64,000 bases of DNA from positions 186,001 to 250,000 of the forward strand of contig NZ_KB908456.1 in NCBI RefSeq assembly GCF_000381965.1, in the 5' to 3' direction. Both the position numbers and the translations under genes were made by a program. The notes beneath the pieces are model-generated. The model ran no database searches. It worked only from the letters and a program-made list of their open reading frames with translations, and was not told the DNA's origin. This DNA is from Oceanimonas smirnovii ATCC BAA-899. GTDB lineage: Bacteria > Pseudomonadota > Gammaproteobacteria > Enterobacterales > Aeromonadaceae. This document shows, piece by piece, positions 1 to 7,659 of the stretch. Each line of letters opens with the position of its first letter. The first letter of the stretch is position 1.

Positions 1-1202
1 CCTGGATCAGCCACATGACCAACCCGCTCTATGGCATCGGCGGCGGCCAGGCATTTTTGGGTGAAAAACTGAAAGACCCGAAAAACCTGCCGCTGTTTAT
101 TGCCGTGGACGGTTTTATTAACGAAACAACGGCGCTGGCAGATTACATAGTGCCCGACACCCTCACCTATGAGAGCTGGGGCTTTACCAAACCCTGGAGC
201 GGTGTACCCCAGGCCGCCACCACGGCACGCTGGCCGGTGGTAACCCCGGCCACGCCGCGTCTTACCAACGGCGACTACCTGGGGCTGGAAGCCTTTATTA
301 TTAATCTCGGCAAAACCATGGAGCTGCCTGGCTATGGTGACAATGCCATTCGCGATCATAAGGGTGAGCTGCACGGCCTGCATACCGGTGCGGATTTTTA
401 CCTGCGCGCCGCCGCCAACCTGGCCTTTGCCGGCACGCCGGTGCCCGATGCCAGTGCCGACGATCTGGTGCTGACCAACGCCGCCCGGTTAATGCCGCTG
501 ATAGACAGCACACTGGCACCGGAAGAGCGGCGCAAGGTGGGCTTTGTGTTCAGCCGGGGCGGCCGTTTTGCCCCCTTTGAGTCGGGCTGGCAGGGCGAGC
601 TGATGAACAAGCGCACCAAAGACAGTTTGTGCATCTGGAACCCCACCATCGGCACCAGCATTCATTCAATGACCGGCGAACGGCTGTCGGGCTGTGCCGC
701 CCTGTATGAGCCGCGCTTTGCCGACGGCAGCCCCATGCGGGAACACTATTCCGAAGCCGAGTGGCCGCTACTGGTGACGTCTTACAAGTCGCACCTGATG
801 AGTTCGTCCAGCATAGGAGCCGAGCGGCTGCGCATGATCCATCCGGAAAACCCCATCAGCATTCATCGCAAGGATGCCGAACGTGCCGGCATTGAGCATG
901 GTCAGGCGGTGCGGGTGAGCACGCCGGGGGGCAGTGTGGAAGGCATTGCCCTGGTACGCGACGGCATTATGGAAGGGGCCATCGCCATTGAGCACGGCTA
1001 TGGCCACACCGAGCTGGGTGCCCGGGCCCATGTGATTGACGGCGAGGCCACGCCGGTTAATCCACGGCTGGGTGCCGGCGTCAACCAGAACGCCCTGGGG
1101 CTGATGGATCCCACCCGCAAGGACGTAGCCAACGTCTGGCTCGACTGGACCAGCGGTGCCGCCGTACGCCAGGGCCTGCCGGCGAAAATAGAAGCGATTT
1201 AA
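1..1202 (+). CDS. ttrA: Tetrathionate reductase catalytic subunit A-like molybdoenzyme, 3' part only
   Basis: The gene enters from the left edge in frame (codons begin at base 3) and about 400 residues remain. What is visible is the C-terminal part of a large molybdopterin oxidoreductase: a stretch ending in an ADYIVPDTLTYESWG-type motif typical of Mo-bis-MGD enzymes, and near residues 250-360 the molybdopterin-dinucleotide-binding C-terminal domain, with the SSSSIGAERLR and AIEHGYGH segments remembered from TtrA proteins. TtrA receives electrons from TtrB/TtrC and reduces tetrathionate to thiosulfate in the periplasm during anaerobic respiration. The twin-arginine signal, Fe-S ligands and partner genes would lie outside the window. 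The family (Mo-bis-MGD enzyme) is secure; the TtrA assignment is a recognition by similarity, with a related sulfur-compound reductase as the alternative. Confidence 0.75.
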   Translation, partial: WISHMTNPLYGIGGGQAFLGEKLKDPKNLPLFIAVDGFINETTALADYIVPDTLTYESWGFTKPWSGVPQAATTARWPVVTPATPRLTNGDYLGLEAFIINLGKTMELPGYGDNAIRDHKGELHGLHTGADFYLRAAANLAFAGTPVPDASADDLVLTNAARLMPLIDSTLAPEERRKVGFVFSRGGRFAPFESGWQGELMNKRTKDSLCIWNPTIGTSIHSMTGERLSGCAALYEPRFADGSPMREHYSEAEWPLLVTSYKSHLMSSSSIGAERLRMIHPENPISIHRKDAERAGIEHGQAVRVSTPGGSVEGIALVRDGIMEGAIAIEHGYGHTELGARAHVIDGEATPVNPRLGAGVNQNALGLMDPTRKDVANVWLDWTSGAAVRQGLPAKIEAI

Positions 1203-1211
1203 ACCCTACGG

Positions 1212-1285
1212 GAGCTGGAAGCTGGAAGCAATGCTAGGGGCAAACGGCATAACATAACGCACGGTTTGCCCCAATAAATTGGGGC
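1212..1285. repeat. Dispersed repeat and hairpin between two genes
   Basis: After ttrA there is a GCTGGAAGCTGGAAG motif (about 1213-1228), also present after aroH (3758-3773). A 9-bp inverted repeat GGGGCAAAC/GTTTGCCCC (1237-1245 and 1264-1272) and a CCAATAAATTGG palindrome follow. No long T-run is present, so this looks more like a repeated palindromic element than a classic terminator, although it could stop transcription from both converging genes. Confidence 0.5.
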
Positions 1286-1322
1286 CTACAGACAACACCA
1301 CCAGTCCCTATTCCCCAATCCC

Positions 1323-1808
1323 TTAAAAAGAAGGCACCGGCAGCCAGAGCGGAGTGTGCCCGGTCTGCTCGGTAAAACGCAGTAAATCGCTGCGGCTCAA
1401 CAGCACGGTGACGGTGTTGCGCAGCGGATGGCAGTGAAAGTCGTCGCCGTCTCGCAAGTCTTCATCCAGCCACAGCTCCACCTGCTGCTGCGCATCGTTC
1501 ACCAGCGCCAGCACAGACACATGACCCGGGGCCACGCCCAGATAACGGTCCAGCCGCTCGGCCGAGGCAAACCCCAGACGCGACCAGCCCTGCTGGCGAG
1601 ACAGCGCCTTGAGATCCACCTGCTTGTCAGGCGGGGTCAGCAGAAGCGCGTGTTTACGGCCATAATTGTCCCGCAGAAACAGGTTTTTAAGCCGGGTTCC
1701 GGGCCGGTTCACCAGCAGGCGGTCGGCATCGTCACAGGTGTGCAGTGGCGGGTGTTCAATCAGCGGCGGGGTAATGTGCCAGTCCGCCAGCCGGGCCATT
1801 ATATCCAT
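1323..1808 (-). CDS. PrdX/YbaK-family prolyl-tRNA editing-type deacylase
   Basis: A 161-residue single-domain protein of the YbaK/ProX (INS-like) family. Proteins of this group hydrolyse mischarged aminoacyl-tRNA, usually Ala-tRNA(Pro), in trans to prolyl-tRNA synthetase. Supporting segments are the early HPPLHTCDDAD region, the KNLFLRD strand, the ALLLTPPDKQVDLKAL segment containing the conserved lysine area, and the VSVLALVND segment near residue 100. Length matches free-standing PrdX proteins. It ends convergently with the preceding molybdoenzyme gene and starts five bases downstream of the monooxygenase-like gene on the same strand, so the two are probably cotranscribed. Substrate specificity cannot be read from the sequence. 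Confidence 0.75.
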   Translation of the reverse strand: MDIMARLADWHITPPLIEHPPLHTCDDADRLLVNRPGTRLKNLFLRDNYGRKHALLLTPPDKQVDLKALSRQQGWSRLGFASAERLDRYLGVAPGHVSVLALVNDAQQQVELWLDEDLRDGDDFHCHPLRNTVTVLLSRSDLLRFTEQTGHTPLWLPVPSF

Positions 1809-1812
1809 GCAC

Positions 1813-2115
1813 TTAACGCTCCGGGTTCACCGCCAGCACGTCGGCACGGATCACCGACTGCTCGGCAATCAGATCGGTCACTACGGCGCGGCTGGCCTTG
1901 TAGTGCGGGGTTTCCTTGTGGGCCGCCAGGGCCGCTTCGTCCTGATAGATTTCATAGAGCCAGAACAGCTCAGGATCGGCTCTGTCCTGCAGCACATCAA
2001 AGGTATGGCAGCCGGGCTCGTCGCGCACGGACGCAGCGGCGTTGGGCAGCATGGCGTCAAGAAAAGCCTGAGTGGTGCCCGGTTTCAGCTTGGTTTTGAC
2101 AATAATTGAATACAT
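1813..2115 (-). CDS. Antibiotic-biosynthesis-monooxygenase (ABM) fold protein, putative quinol monooxygenase
   Basis: About 100 residues starting MYSIIVKTKL. The ATG at 2115 was chosen because GGAG stands upstream and the ABM fold starts directly there; an upstream extension would add a non-conserved hydrophobic stretch. Visible family features are the first beta strand, the EPGCHTFDVLQD segment, FWLYEIYQDEAALAAHKETPHY and a terminal strand. These small dimeric ferredoxin-like proteins include the YgiN quinol monooxygenase and LsrG isomerase. It is divergent from the VOC gene with about 74 bases between starts and lies five bases upstream of the prolyl-tRNA deacylase-like gene. The precise reaction is unknown. 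Confidence 0.75.
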   Translation of the reverse strand: MYSIIVKTKLKPGTTQAFLDAMLPNAAASVRDEPGCHTFDVLQDRADPELFWLYEIYQDEAALAAHKETPHYKASRAVVTDLIAEQSVIRADVLAVNPER

Positions 2116-2189
2116 TGTAAACTCCAATTGTTTAAGTAAATTCAACAAATAGTACACAAATATCAGTACGAGTTCCAAGGAGCCCAGCA

Positions 2190-2591
2190 ATGGAAAGACC
2201 CGGTCGTTTTAACGGCATGCGCCATATCGCTTTTACCATGCCCAATCTGGAAGAGTGCGTCCAGTTCTACACCGAGATCATGGGCATGGAGATCCTCAAC
2301 CGCGCCAGCGATAACCTGGTGTACCTCACCTGCGGCAACGACAACCTGTCTCTCGGCCGTTCCGATCTGCCTGCCAGCGGCGTGCAGAGCATGGATCACT
2401 TTGGCTTTATCGTGGATACCAAGGAAGAGCTGGAAGAGTGGTTCAAGTTCTTCAAGGCCAAGGGCGTGACCATGCTGGATCAGCCCCACGATCACAGAGA
2501 CGGTGCCCGCAGCTTTCATATTACCGATCCTGCCGGCAATGTGATCCAGCCTATTTATCATCCGGCTATCTCAGGTCAGCGTTTCAGCTAA
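2190..2591 (+). CDS. VOC (glyoxalase/bleomycin resistance/dioxygenase) superfamily protein
   Basis: A 133-residue protein with the two beta-alpha-beta-beta-beta modules of the vicinal-oxygen-chelate fold. The first module starts RHIAFTMPNLEECVQFY and the second MDHFGFIVDTKEELEEW; the C-terminal ITDPAGNVIQPIY is the usual VOC ending carrying a metal-ligand region. Metal-dependent lyases, dioxygenases and resistance proteins share this fold, so the substrate cannot be assigned. The gene has its own strand and is followed by a strong hairpin, suggesting a single-gene unit divergent from the ABM-type gene. Confidence 0.75.
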   Translation: MERPGRFNGMRHIAFTMPNLEECVQFYTEIMGMEILNRASDNLVYLTCGNDNLSLGRSDLPASGVQSMDHFGFIVDTKEELEEWFKFFKAKGVTMLDQPHDHRDGARSFHITDPAGNVIQPIYHPAISGQRFS

Positions 2592-2622
2592 GCCTGAAAG
2601 TCAGTTAATGGCATAAAATTTT

Positions 2623-2653
2623 AAAGCCGTGGTTTTCCCTGCCACGGCTTTTG
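2623..2653 (+). terminator. Rho-independent-type terminator after the VOC gene
   Basis: Perfect 10-bp inverted repeat AAAGCCGTGG/CCACGGCTTT (2623-2632 and 2642-2651) with a 9-base loop and a short T-rich end. It separates the VOC gene from aroH. Confidence 0.7.
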
Positions 2654-2706
2654 GTTATGTTAAGGGCATTGTGCTGTTGCACGCTATTATTCAAGCAGGC
2701 CCTACC

Positions 2707-3756
2707 ATGCCCACCCCCACCGACGAACTGCGCAGCCGCCCGCTGTCCACGCTAATCACTCCGCACCAGCTGAGCGAACGCTACCCGCTGACCGATGCCA
2801 TGGCCAATACGGTCACTCAAGCCCGCGCCGAGATTGAAGCCATTCTCACCGGCCAAAGCCACAAACTGCTGGTGATTGTCGGCCCCTGCTCCATTCACGA
2901 CCCGGCGGCGGCGCTGGCTTACGCCGAGCGGCTGGCCGTGCTTAACGCCCGCTACGCCGACAAACTGTGTATTGTGATGCGTACTTATTTTGAAAAACCG
3001 CGCACCATAGTGGGCTGGAAAGGGCTGATTAACGACCCGCACCTTGACGGCAGCTTTGATGTGAACACCGGCCTGGCGCTGGCGCGCAAGCTGCTGTGCG
3101 ACATTAACGCCCTGGGCCTGCCCACCGCCACCGAGTTTCTGGATATGGTGACCGGCCAGTATATTGCCGACTTGATCAGCTGGGGAGCCATAGGCGCGCG
3201 CACCACAGAGTCTCAGGTGCACCGGGAAATGGCCTCGGCGCTGTCCTGCCCGGTGGGGTTCAAAAACGGCACAGACGGTAATATTCAGATTGCCCTGGAT
3301 GCGGTGCGTGCCGCCGCCCACGGCCATATTTTCGGCTCTCCCGACAAGCACGGCCAAATGAGCATCTACCAGACCGACGGCAACCCCTACGGCCATGTGA
3401 TTTTGCGGGGCGGCAAAACGCCCAACTATGATGCCCGGAGCATCAGTGACGCCGCAAGCCAGCTCAGTGCTCTGGGTCTGCCCCCCAGACTGGTGGTGGA
3501 CTTGAGCCATGGCAACAGCCAGAAACAGCACCAGCGCCAGATAGAGGTTGCAGAAGACATCGCCCGCCAGCTGGAAAACGGCAGCCGCCATATTGCCGGT
3601 GTCATGATTGAAAGCTTTATTGAAGCAGGCAAGCAGAACGCAGCGCCAGGCCAGGCGCTGGTATTCGGCCAAAGCATTACCGATGCCTGCCTCGGCTGGA
3701 ACGACAGCGAGCAAGTGCTGGAGCGGCTGTATCAGGCGACCCCTGCGGAGAGCTGA
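2707..3756 (+). CDS. aroH: 3-deoxy-D-arabino-heptulosonate 7-phosphate (DAHP) synthase, AroH-type
   Basis: Condenses phosphoenolpyruvate with erythrose 4-phosphate, the first step of the shikimate pathway. The ATG at 2707 gives a 349-residue protein of normal class I DAHP synthase length; upstream codons would run through the preceding terminator. Visible landmarks are LLVIVGPCSIHD (metal and PEP region), MRTYFEKPRTIVGWKG, GARTTESQVHRE and the metal-binding VDLSHGNS. The N-terminal TDELRSRPLSTLITP pattern and SPDKHGQMSIYQTDGNPYGH resemble the tryptophan-sensitive AroH isozyme more than AroF or AroG. No clear TrpR or TyrR operator was recognised in the short upstream region. It is convergent with btuD. 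Confidence 0.9.
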   Translation: MPTPTDELRSRPLSTLITPHQLSERYPLTDAMANTVTQARAEIEAILTGQSHKLLVIVGPCSIHDPAAALAYAERLAVLNARYADKLCIVMRTYFEKPRTIVGWKGLINDPHLDGSFDVNTGLALARKLLCDINALGLPTATEFLDMVTGQYIADLISWGAIGARTTESQVHREMASALSCPVGFKNGTDGNIQIALDAVRAAAHGHIFGSPDKHGQMSIYQTDGNPYGHVILRGGKTPNYDARSISDAASQLSALGLPPRLVVDLSHGNSQKQHQRQIEVAEDIARQLENGSRHIAGVMIESFIEAGKQNAAPGQALVFGQSITDACLGWNDSEQVLERLYQATPAES

Positions 3757-3920
3757 AAGCTGGAAGCTGGAAGTAAAACAAAAACGTGGTTTTGTAGGCC
3801 GGACTTTTGTCGCGGATGCAATCCGGCAAATATCGCCGCATGCAGCGAAAATGTCGGGATTCGCTGCGCTCATCGCCAACCTGTATTACTTCCGGCTTCT
3901 CGCTTCAGGCTTCCAGCTTT
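3756..3920. repeat. Intergenic repeat bounded by 12-bp inverted repeats
   Basis: AAAGCTGGAAGC at 3756-3767 is the exact reverse complement of 3909-3920. The 165-bp segment starts inside the end of aroH and runs to the btuD stop codon (3919-3921). The left end belongs to the GCTGGAAGCTGGAAG family also seen near 1213. Confidence 0.6.
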
Positions 3921-4662
3921 ATTCGGGCAGCAGCAACCGCTGCCCGTCCTGCTCCAGCAAGCTGACTTTTACCTCAAACACTTCGGCTACCAGCGTTGGC
4001 GTGAGCACCTCGGGGCCGCCGCTGGCGACCAGTTGGCCCTTGTGCAGGCACCAGATATCGTCGCCAAACTGGGCGGCCAGGTTGATATCGTGAATGGAAG
4101 CCACCACCGTCAGGCCCTGCTCCGCATAGTGGCGCAACAGCCGCAGGGTGGCCAGCTGGTGCTGCCAGTCCAGGCCCGCCAGCGGCTCATCCAGCAATAA
4201 CAACTGCGCCTCCTGGTTCAGCGCCGGCGATACCTGCAGCAGGGTTTTGGCGATCAGCAGGCGTTGCTGCTCACCGCCGGACAGTGCCAACAAAGAACGA
4301 CCATACAGAGTGTCCAGCTTGAGATAAGCACTCAGCCGCGCCATTTCTTCACAGGCGGCTTCGCTCACTTCGCCCTGCACCCCCAGCGCCAGCAGCTCAT
4401 AACCTTTTAATCCTGCCGGCAGCACAGAGTGCTGCACCAGCATGGCCCGCCGCCGCGCCAGCTCCGCCAGATCCAGTGTGTCCAGCAGTTCGCCATTCAG
4501 CCGCACATGACCTTCAGCGGTAACAAGGCCGGCGGCGGCCAGCAACAGGCTGGACTTGCCGCTGCCATTGGGCCCCACCAGCAAGGTCAGGCGACCGGCC
4601 GCCAGCCGTCCGCTCACCGGCCCGACTCTGTGTTCAACGGTTAATTTATCAAGCGTCAGCAT
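3919..4662 (-). CDS. btuD: Vitamin B12-type ABC transporter ATP-binding protein
   Basis: A 247-residue ABC ATPase. Walker A GPNGSGKS is near residue 30, the signature LSGGEQQR near 126, Walker B LLLLDEP near 154 and the switch histidine in SIHDIN near 190. The ALNQEAQLLLLDEP segment before Walker B and the overall short size match BtuD, which powers cobalamin import through BtuC with the periplasmic protein BtuF. Its start overlaps the end of btuC by 14 bases, so the two are translated from one message. No btuF is in the window; a siderophore-type substrate for this FecCD-class importer cannot be excluded. Confidence 0.8.
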   Translation of the reverse strand: MLTLDKLTVEHRVGPVSGRLAAGRLTLLVGPNGSGKSSLLLAAAGLVTAEGHVRLNGELLDTLDLAELARRRAMLVQHSVLPAGLKGYELLALGVQGEVSEAACEEMARLSAYLKLDTLYGRSLLALSGGEQQRLLIAKTLLQVSPALNQEAQLLLLDEPLAGLDWQHQLATLRLLRHYAEQGLTVVASIHDINLAAQFGDDIWCLHKGQLVASGGPEVLTPTLVAEVFEVKVSLLEQDGQRLLLPE

Positions 4663-5665
4663 GGCGTTTTACCAGTAACCAGACAAAGACAGGTGCTCCC
4701 AGCGTGGAGGTCACGGCCCCGATGGGCAGCTCACCGGTGATCAGCGTCTGGCGCGCCAGCACATCCGCCAGCACCAGCAGGGCCGCGCCGGCCAGGGCCG
4801 AGGCCGGCAGCAAAAAGCGCTGGCGGCCACCGGCCAGCAAGCGCAGCAAATGCGGCACCACCAGCCCCACAAAGCCAATCACCCCCGCCATGGCCACACT
4901 GAAGGCGGTGAGCAGGCACACCGCCAGTACCAGTTTTGGCCGCAGCGCATGGGCATTCAGCCCCAGCAAGCGGGCCTGCTGTTCACCCAGCGCCAGCAGA
5001 TCCAGCCGCCGGCCCTGACGCACCAGCCACAGCAGCGCCACAATAGCCGGGATCCACCAGCCCCAGGACAGCCGCTGGCCATAACCCAGGCTGCCCATCA
5101 TCCAGAACAGAAAAGTACGCATGGAAGCGTCGTCGGCCAGATACAGAAGCCAGGTGAGAATGGCATTGGCAAAAATGCCCACCGCCACACCAAACAGCAA
5201 CAGGCCGCTCTGGCCCAGCCGGCGGCGGGCCAGCAGCAACAGCAGCACAGTCACCACCAGAGCCCCGGCAAAGGCCGCCAGCGATACCCCCCAGTGGGGC
5301 AGCTGCCAGCCCAGCCAGCCCGCCAGCGACAGGGTTAACACTGCCGCCAGACTGGCACCGCTGGAAATGCCAATCAGGCCCGGCTCCGCCAGCGGGTTAT
5401 GCAGCAACACCTGCAGCACGGCACCGCACAGCGCCAGACTGGCCCCTACCAGCACCGCCAGCAGGGTGCGCGGCAGGCGCAACTGCCAGAACACCTGCTG
5501 CTCCAGCGCCGACACCGGCCGCCACAGCACATCCAGCCCCACGCCCACGGCGCCGGACTGCAAACTGAGCAACACGGCTCCCAGCAACACCAGCACCAGA
5601 GCCAGCAGCCAGCGCCGGTAGCGAAGGTGCTGGCGGCCCAGCAGGCCCTGCAGCGCTTTGCTCAC
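4649..5665 (-). CDS. btuC: FecCD-family ABC permease, BtuC-type
   Basis: A 338-residue, strongly hydrophobic protein with about ten predicted membrane helices, as in BtuC. Conserved FecCD segments include LRLPRTLLAVLVGASLALCGAVLQ near residues 62-85, NPLAEPGLIGISSGA near 90-105, and the coupling-helix region VGFVGLVVPHLLR near 264-276. It forms the membrane channel for cobalamin or a related chelate and docks on BtuD. The start lies one base after the stop of the TSUP transporter gene upstream, and its 3' end overlaps btuD, so yfcA-btuC-btuD look like one operon. Confidence 0.8.
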   Translation of the reverse strand: MSKALQGLLGRQHLRYRRWLLALVLVLLGAVLLSLQSGAVGVGLDVLWRPVSALEQQVFWQLRLPRTLLAVLVGASLALCGAVLQVLLHNPLAEPGLIGISSGASLAAVLTLSLAGWLGWQLPHWGVSLAAFAGALVVTVLLLLLARRRLGQSGLLLFGVAVGIFANAILTWLLYLADDASMRTFLFWMMGSLGYGQRLSWGWWIPAIVALLWLVRQGRRLDLLALGEQQARLLGLNAHALRPKLVLAVCLLTAFSVAMAGVIGFVGLVVPHLLRLLAGGRQRFLLPASALAGAALLVLADVLARQTLITGELPIGAVTSTLGAPVFVWLLVKRHADA

Positions 5666-5666
5666 C

Positions 5667-6446
5667 TCAGCCCACCCAGCTGAACAGCTGCGGATATTGC
5701 TGCCACAGCAGCCGCGCCGACATGATCAGCGACACCGTCACCAGCATGGGGCGAATAATGCGGGTGCCTTTGGTCACCACCATATTGGAGCCAAGACGGG
5801 CACCCAGAAACTGACCGCCGGCCATGGCCAGACCGGCAACCCACACCACCTGGCCGCCCAGTATAAAAAACAGCAGCGAGGCAATATTGGAGGTGAAGTT
5901 CAGCACCTTGGTGTGCGCCGTGGCCTTGCCCATGCTGTAGCCCGCCAGAGCGATAAAGCCCAGTGCAAAAAAGGAGCCGGTGCCAGGACCAAAAAAGCCG
6001 TCATAAAAGCCCACGCCTGTGCCCACTATCAGCGCAAAGGGAATAATGCCCAGGCGGCGGCTTCGGTCTTCATCGCCGACGCTGGGTGAAAACAGAAAAT
6101 ACAGGGCAAAGGCCGCCAGCAAAAACGGCAGCACCTTTTCCAGTATGGAAGCATCAATGCGCTGCACCAGCAGGGTGCCCAGCATGCTGCCCACAAAGGT
6201 ACAGCCAATGGCCCACTTTATATTGCCCCAGTCAATCAGGCCGCGGCGAAAATAGTAAAACGAGGCCGAAAAGGAGCCAAAGCAGCTCTGCAGCTTGTTG
6301 GTGGCCAGTGCCATGGTGGGCGGCATGCCGGTGGCCAGCAGCGCCGGCACGGTAATCAGGCCGCCACCACCGGCAATAGCATCAATAAAGCCTGCCAGCA
6401 GCGCTGCCAGCGCCAGCAGTCCCAGGGTCAGTAAATCCAGTTCCAT
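5667..6446 (-). CDS. yfcA: TSUP-family transporter (TauE/SafE), YfcA-like
   Basis: A 259-residue membrane protein with the two repeated DUF81/TauE halves. Landmarks are the N-terminal GFIDAIAGGGGLITVPALL (about residues 20-38), ALATNKLQS, the second-half GFYDGFFGPGTGSFFALGFIAL and KVLNFTSNIASLLFF, all usual in YfcA. The family exports or takes up sulfur compounds and organic anions; the YfcA substrate is not established. It is the first gene of an apparent operon with btuC and btuD, starting divergently from msrA with about 120 bases between starts. No sulfur gene lies next to it to suggest a substrate. Confidence 0.85.
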   Translation of the reverse strand: MELDLLTLGLLALAALLAGFIDAIAGGGGLITVPALLATGMPPTMALATNKLQSCFGSFSASFYYFRRGLIDWGNIKWAIGCTFVGSMLGTLLVQRIDASILEKVLPFLLAAFALYFLFSPSVGDEDRSRRLGIIPFALIVGTGVGFYDGFFGPGTGSFFALGFIALAGYSMGKATAHTKVLNFTSNIASLLFFILGGQVVWVAGLAMAGGQFLGARLGSNMVVTKGTRIIRPMLVTVSLIMSARLLWQQYPQLFSWVG

Positions 6447-6569
6447 GATATGCAGGACTCAAAACAATAAAGGTGCCAAGATTAACAGGATGCGCGCTCA
6501 CGCAACAGTGAGCCTTGCCCCGACCTTTGGCTATGGTAACGTAGACGACAGTTCAACAAGGAGAACCCC

Positions 6570-7184
6570 ATGAGTAACGAGGTTCTGGGTCTGCTGCCCA
6601 GCGATTTTCCCGATATTGACGACAGCGCCTTTCGCAACACCGGCGAGCGCAGCATTACTCTGGCCGGCGGCTGTTTCTGGTGCACAGAAGCGGTTTACCG
6701 CCAGCTCGACGGCGTGATTGATGTGATCTCCGGCTATGCCGGCGGTGAAGCACAAGACGCCAACTATGACGCTGTCTGCACCGGCACCACCAAACATGCC
6801 GAAGCCATTAAAATCAGCTACGACAGCGCCCTTATCGGTCCGGGCACCCTGCTGAAGGTATTCTTTGGCATCGCCCACGACCCCACCCAGCTTAACCGCC
6901 AGGGCAACGACACCGGCACTCAGTATCGTTCGGCCATTTTCTGGCAGGACGAGCAGGAGCGGGATCTGGCAGAAGACTATATTGCGCAGCTGGAGCAGGC
7001 GGGCGCTTTTAACCAGCCCATTGTCACCAGCCTGGAGCCATTGGATATTTTCTATCCGGCAGAAGACTATCATCAGGACTATGCTGCCCGTAACCCGAAT
7101 CAGCCCTACATTGCCGCCGTGGCTCAGCCCAAGGTGGCCAAGGTGCATCATTACTACAAACACAGGTTGAAAAAGGACATCTGA
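6570..7184 (+). CDS. msrA: Peptide methionine-S-sulfoxide reductase
   Basis: Reduces the S-epimer of methionine sulfoxide in proteins, in the cytoplasm, using thioredoxin. The 204-residue sequence has the catalytic GCFWC motif (residues 34-38), the GYAGG loop, a TGTTKHAEAIKISYD segment and the FFGIAHDPTQLNRQGNDTGTQYRSAI active-site region. The ATG at 6570 follows an AAGGAG ribosome-binding site at about 6558. It is two bases ahead of msrB, so both stereospecific enzymes are made from one message. The length is typical of the E. coli-like class with an N-terminal extension. Confidence 0.95.
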   Translation: MSNEVLGLLPSDFPDIDDSAFRNTGERSITLAGGCFWCTEAVYRQLDGVIDVISGYAGGEAQDANYDAVCTGTTKHAEAIKISYDSALIGPGTLLKVFFGIAHDPTQLNRQGNDTGTQYRSAIFWQDEQERDLAEDYIAQLEQAGAFNQPIVTSLEPLDIFYPAEDYHQDYAARNPNQPYIAAVAQPKVAKVHHYYKHRLKKDI

Positions 7185-7186
7185 CC

Positions 7187-7657
7187 ATGGCCCAGACTCC
7201 CAGCCCTTATGATCTTTCTCCGCCGAGCGAAACCCAGCTGCAGGCGCTGGCGGAGCAGCTCAGCCCTGAAGAGCGCCGCATTCTGCTGAGCCAGGGCACA
7301 GAGCCGCCCTTTTGCGGCGGCCTGCTCGATAATCATGAAGAAGGCAGCTATTTCTGCCGGCTGTGTGCCCTGCCGCTGTTTTCTTCCGCCTGCAAGTTCG
7401 AGTCGGGATCCGGCTGGCCCAGCTTTTATGCCCCCTACCATCCGGATCATATTCGCGAGCTGGCCGACATGAGCCACGGCATGCGCCGGGTAGAGATCCG
7501 CTGCGCCCGCTGCGACGGCCATCTGGGTCATGTGTTCCCCGACGGCCCGCCCCCCACCGGGCTGCGCTATTGCCTGAACTCCGCCTCACTGGACTTTAGT
7601 GCCAACGGTGAGCCCAAGCCGGATCCGCTCAAGCGGGGCGAAACCGGCTTTTTATAA
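7187..7657 (+). CDS. msrB: Peptide methionine-R-sulfoxide reductase
   Basis: Reduces the R-epimer of protein methionine sulfoxide, complementing MsrA. The 156-residue protein has the two zinc CxxC pairs (CRLC and CARC), the GHVFPDGPPPTGLRYC segment with the catalytic cysteine in RYCLNSASL, and SGSGWPSFY. The start codon is two bases after the msrA stop, implying translational coupling. It converges on the RimK-like gene with only two bases between stops, and no terminator is seen there. Confidence 0.95.
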   Translation: MAQTPSPYDLSPPSETQLQALAEQLSPEERRILLSQGTEPPFCGGLLDNHEEGSYFCRLCALPLFSSACKFESGSGWPSFYAPYHPDHIRELADMSHGMRRVEIRCARCDGHLGHVFPDGPPPTGLRYCLNSASLDFSANGEPKPDPLKRGETGFL

Positions 7658-7659
7658 GC

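Noticed and set aside
2629-2706. Upstream start of aroH
   Set aside because: The extra codons run through the hairpin terminator and are not like the AroH N-terminus.
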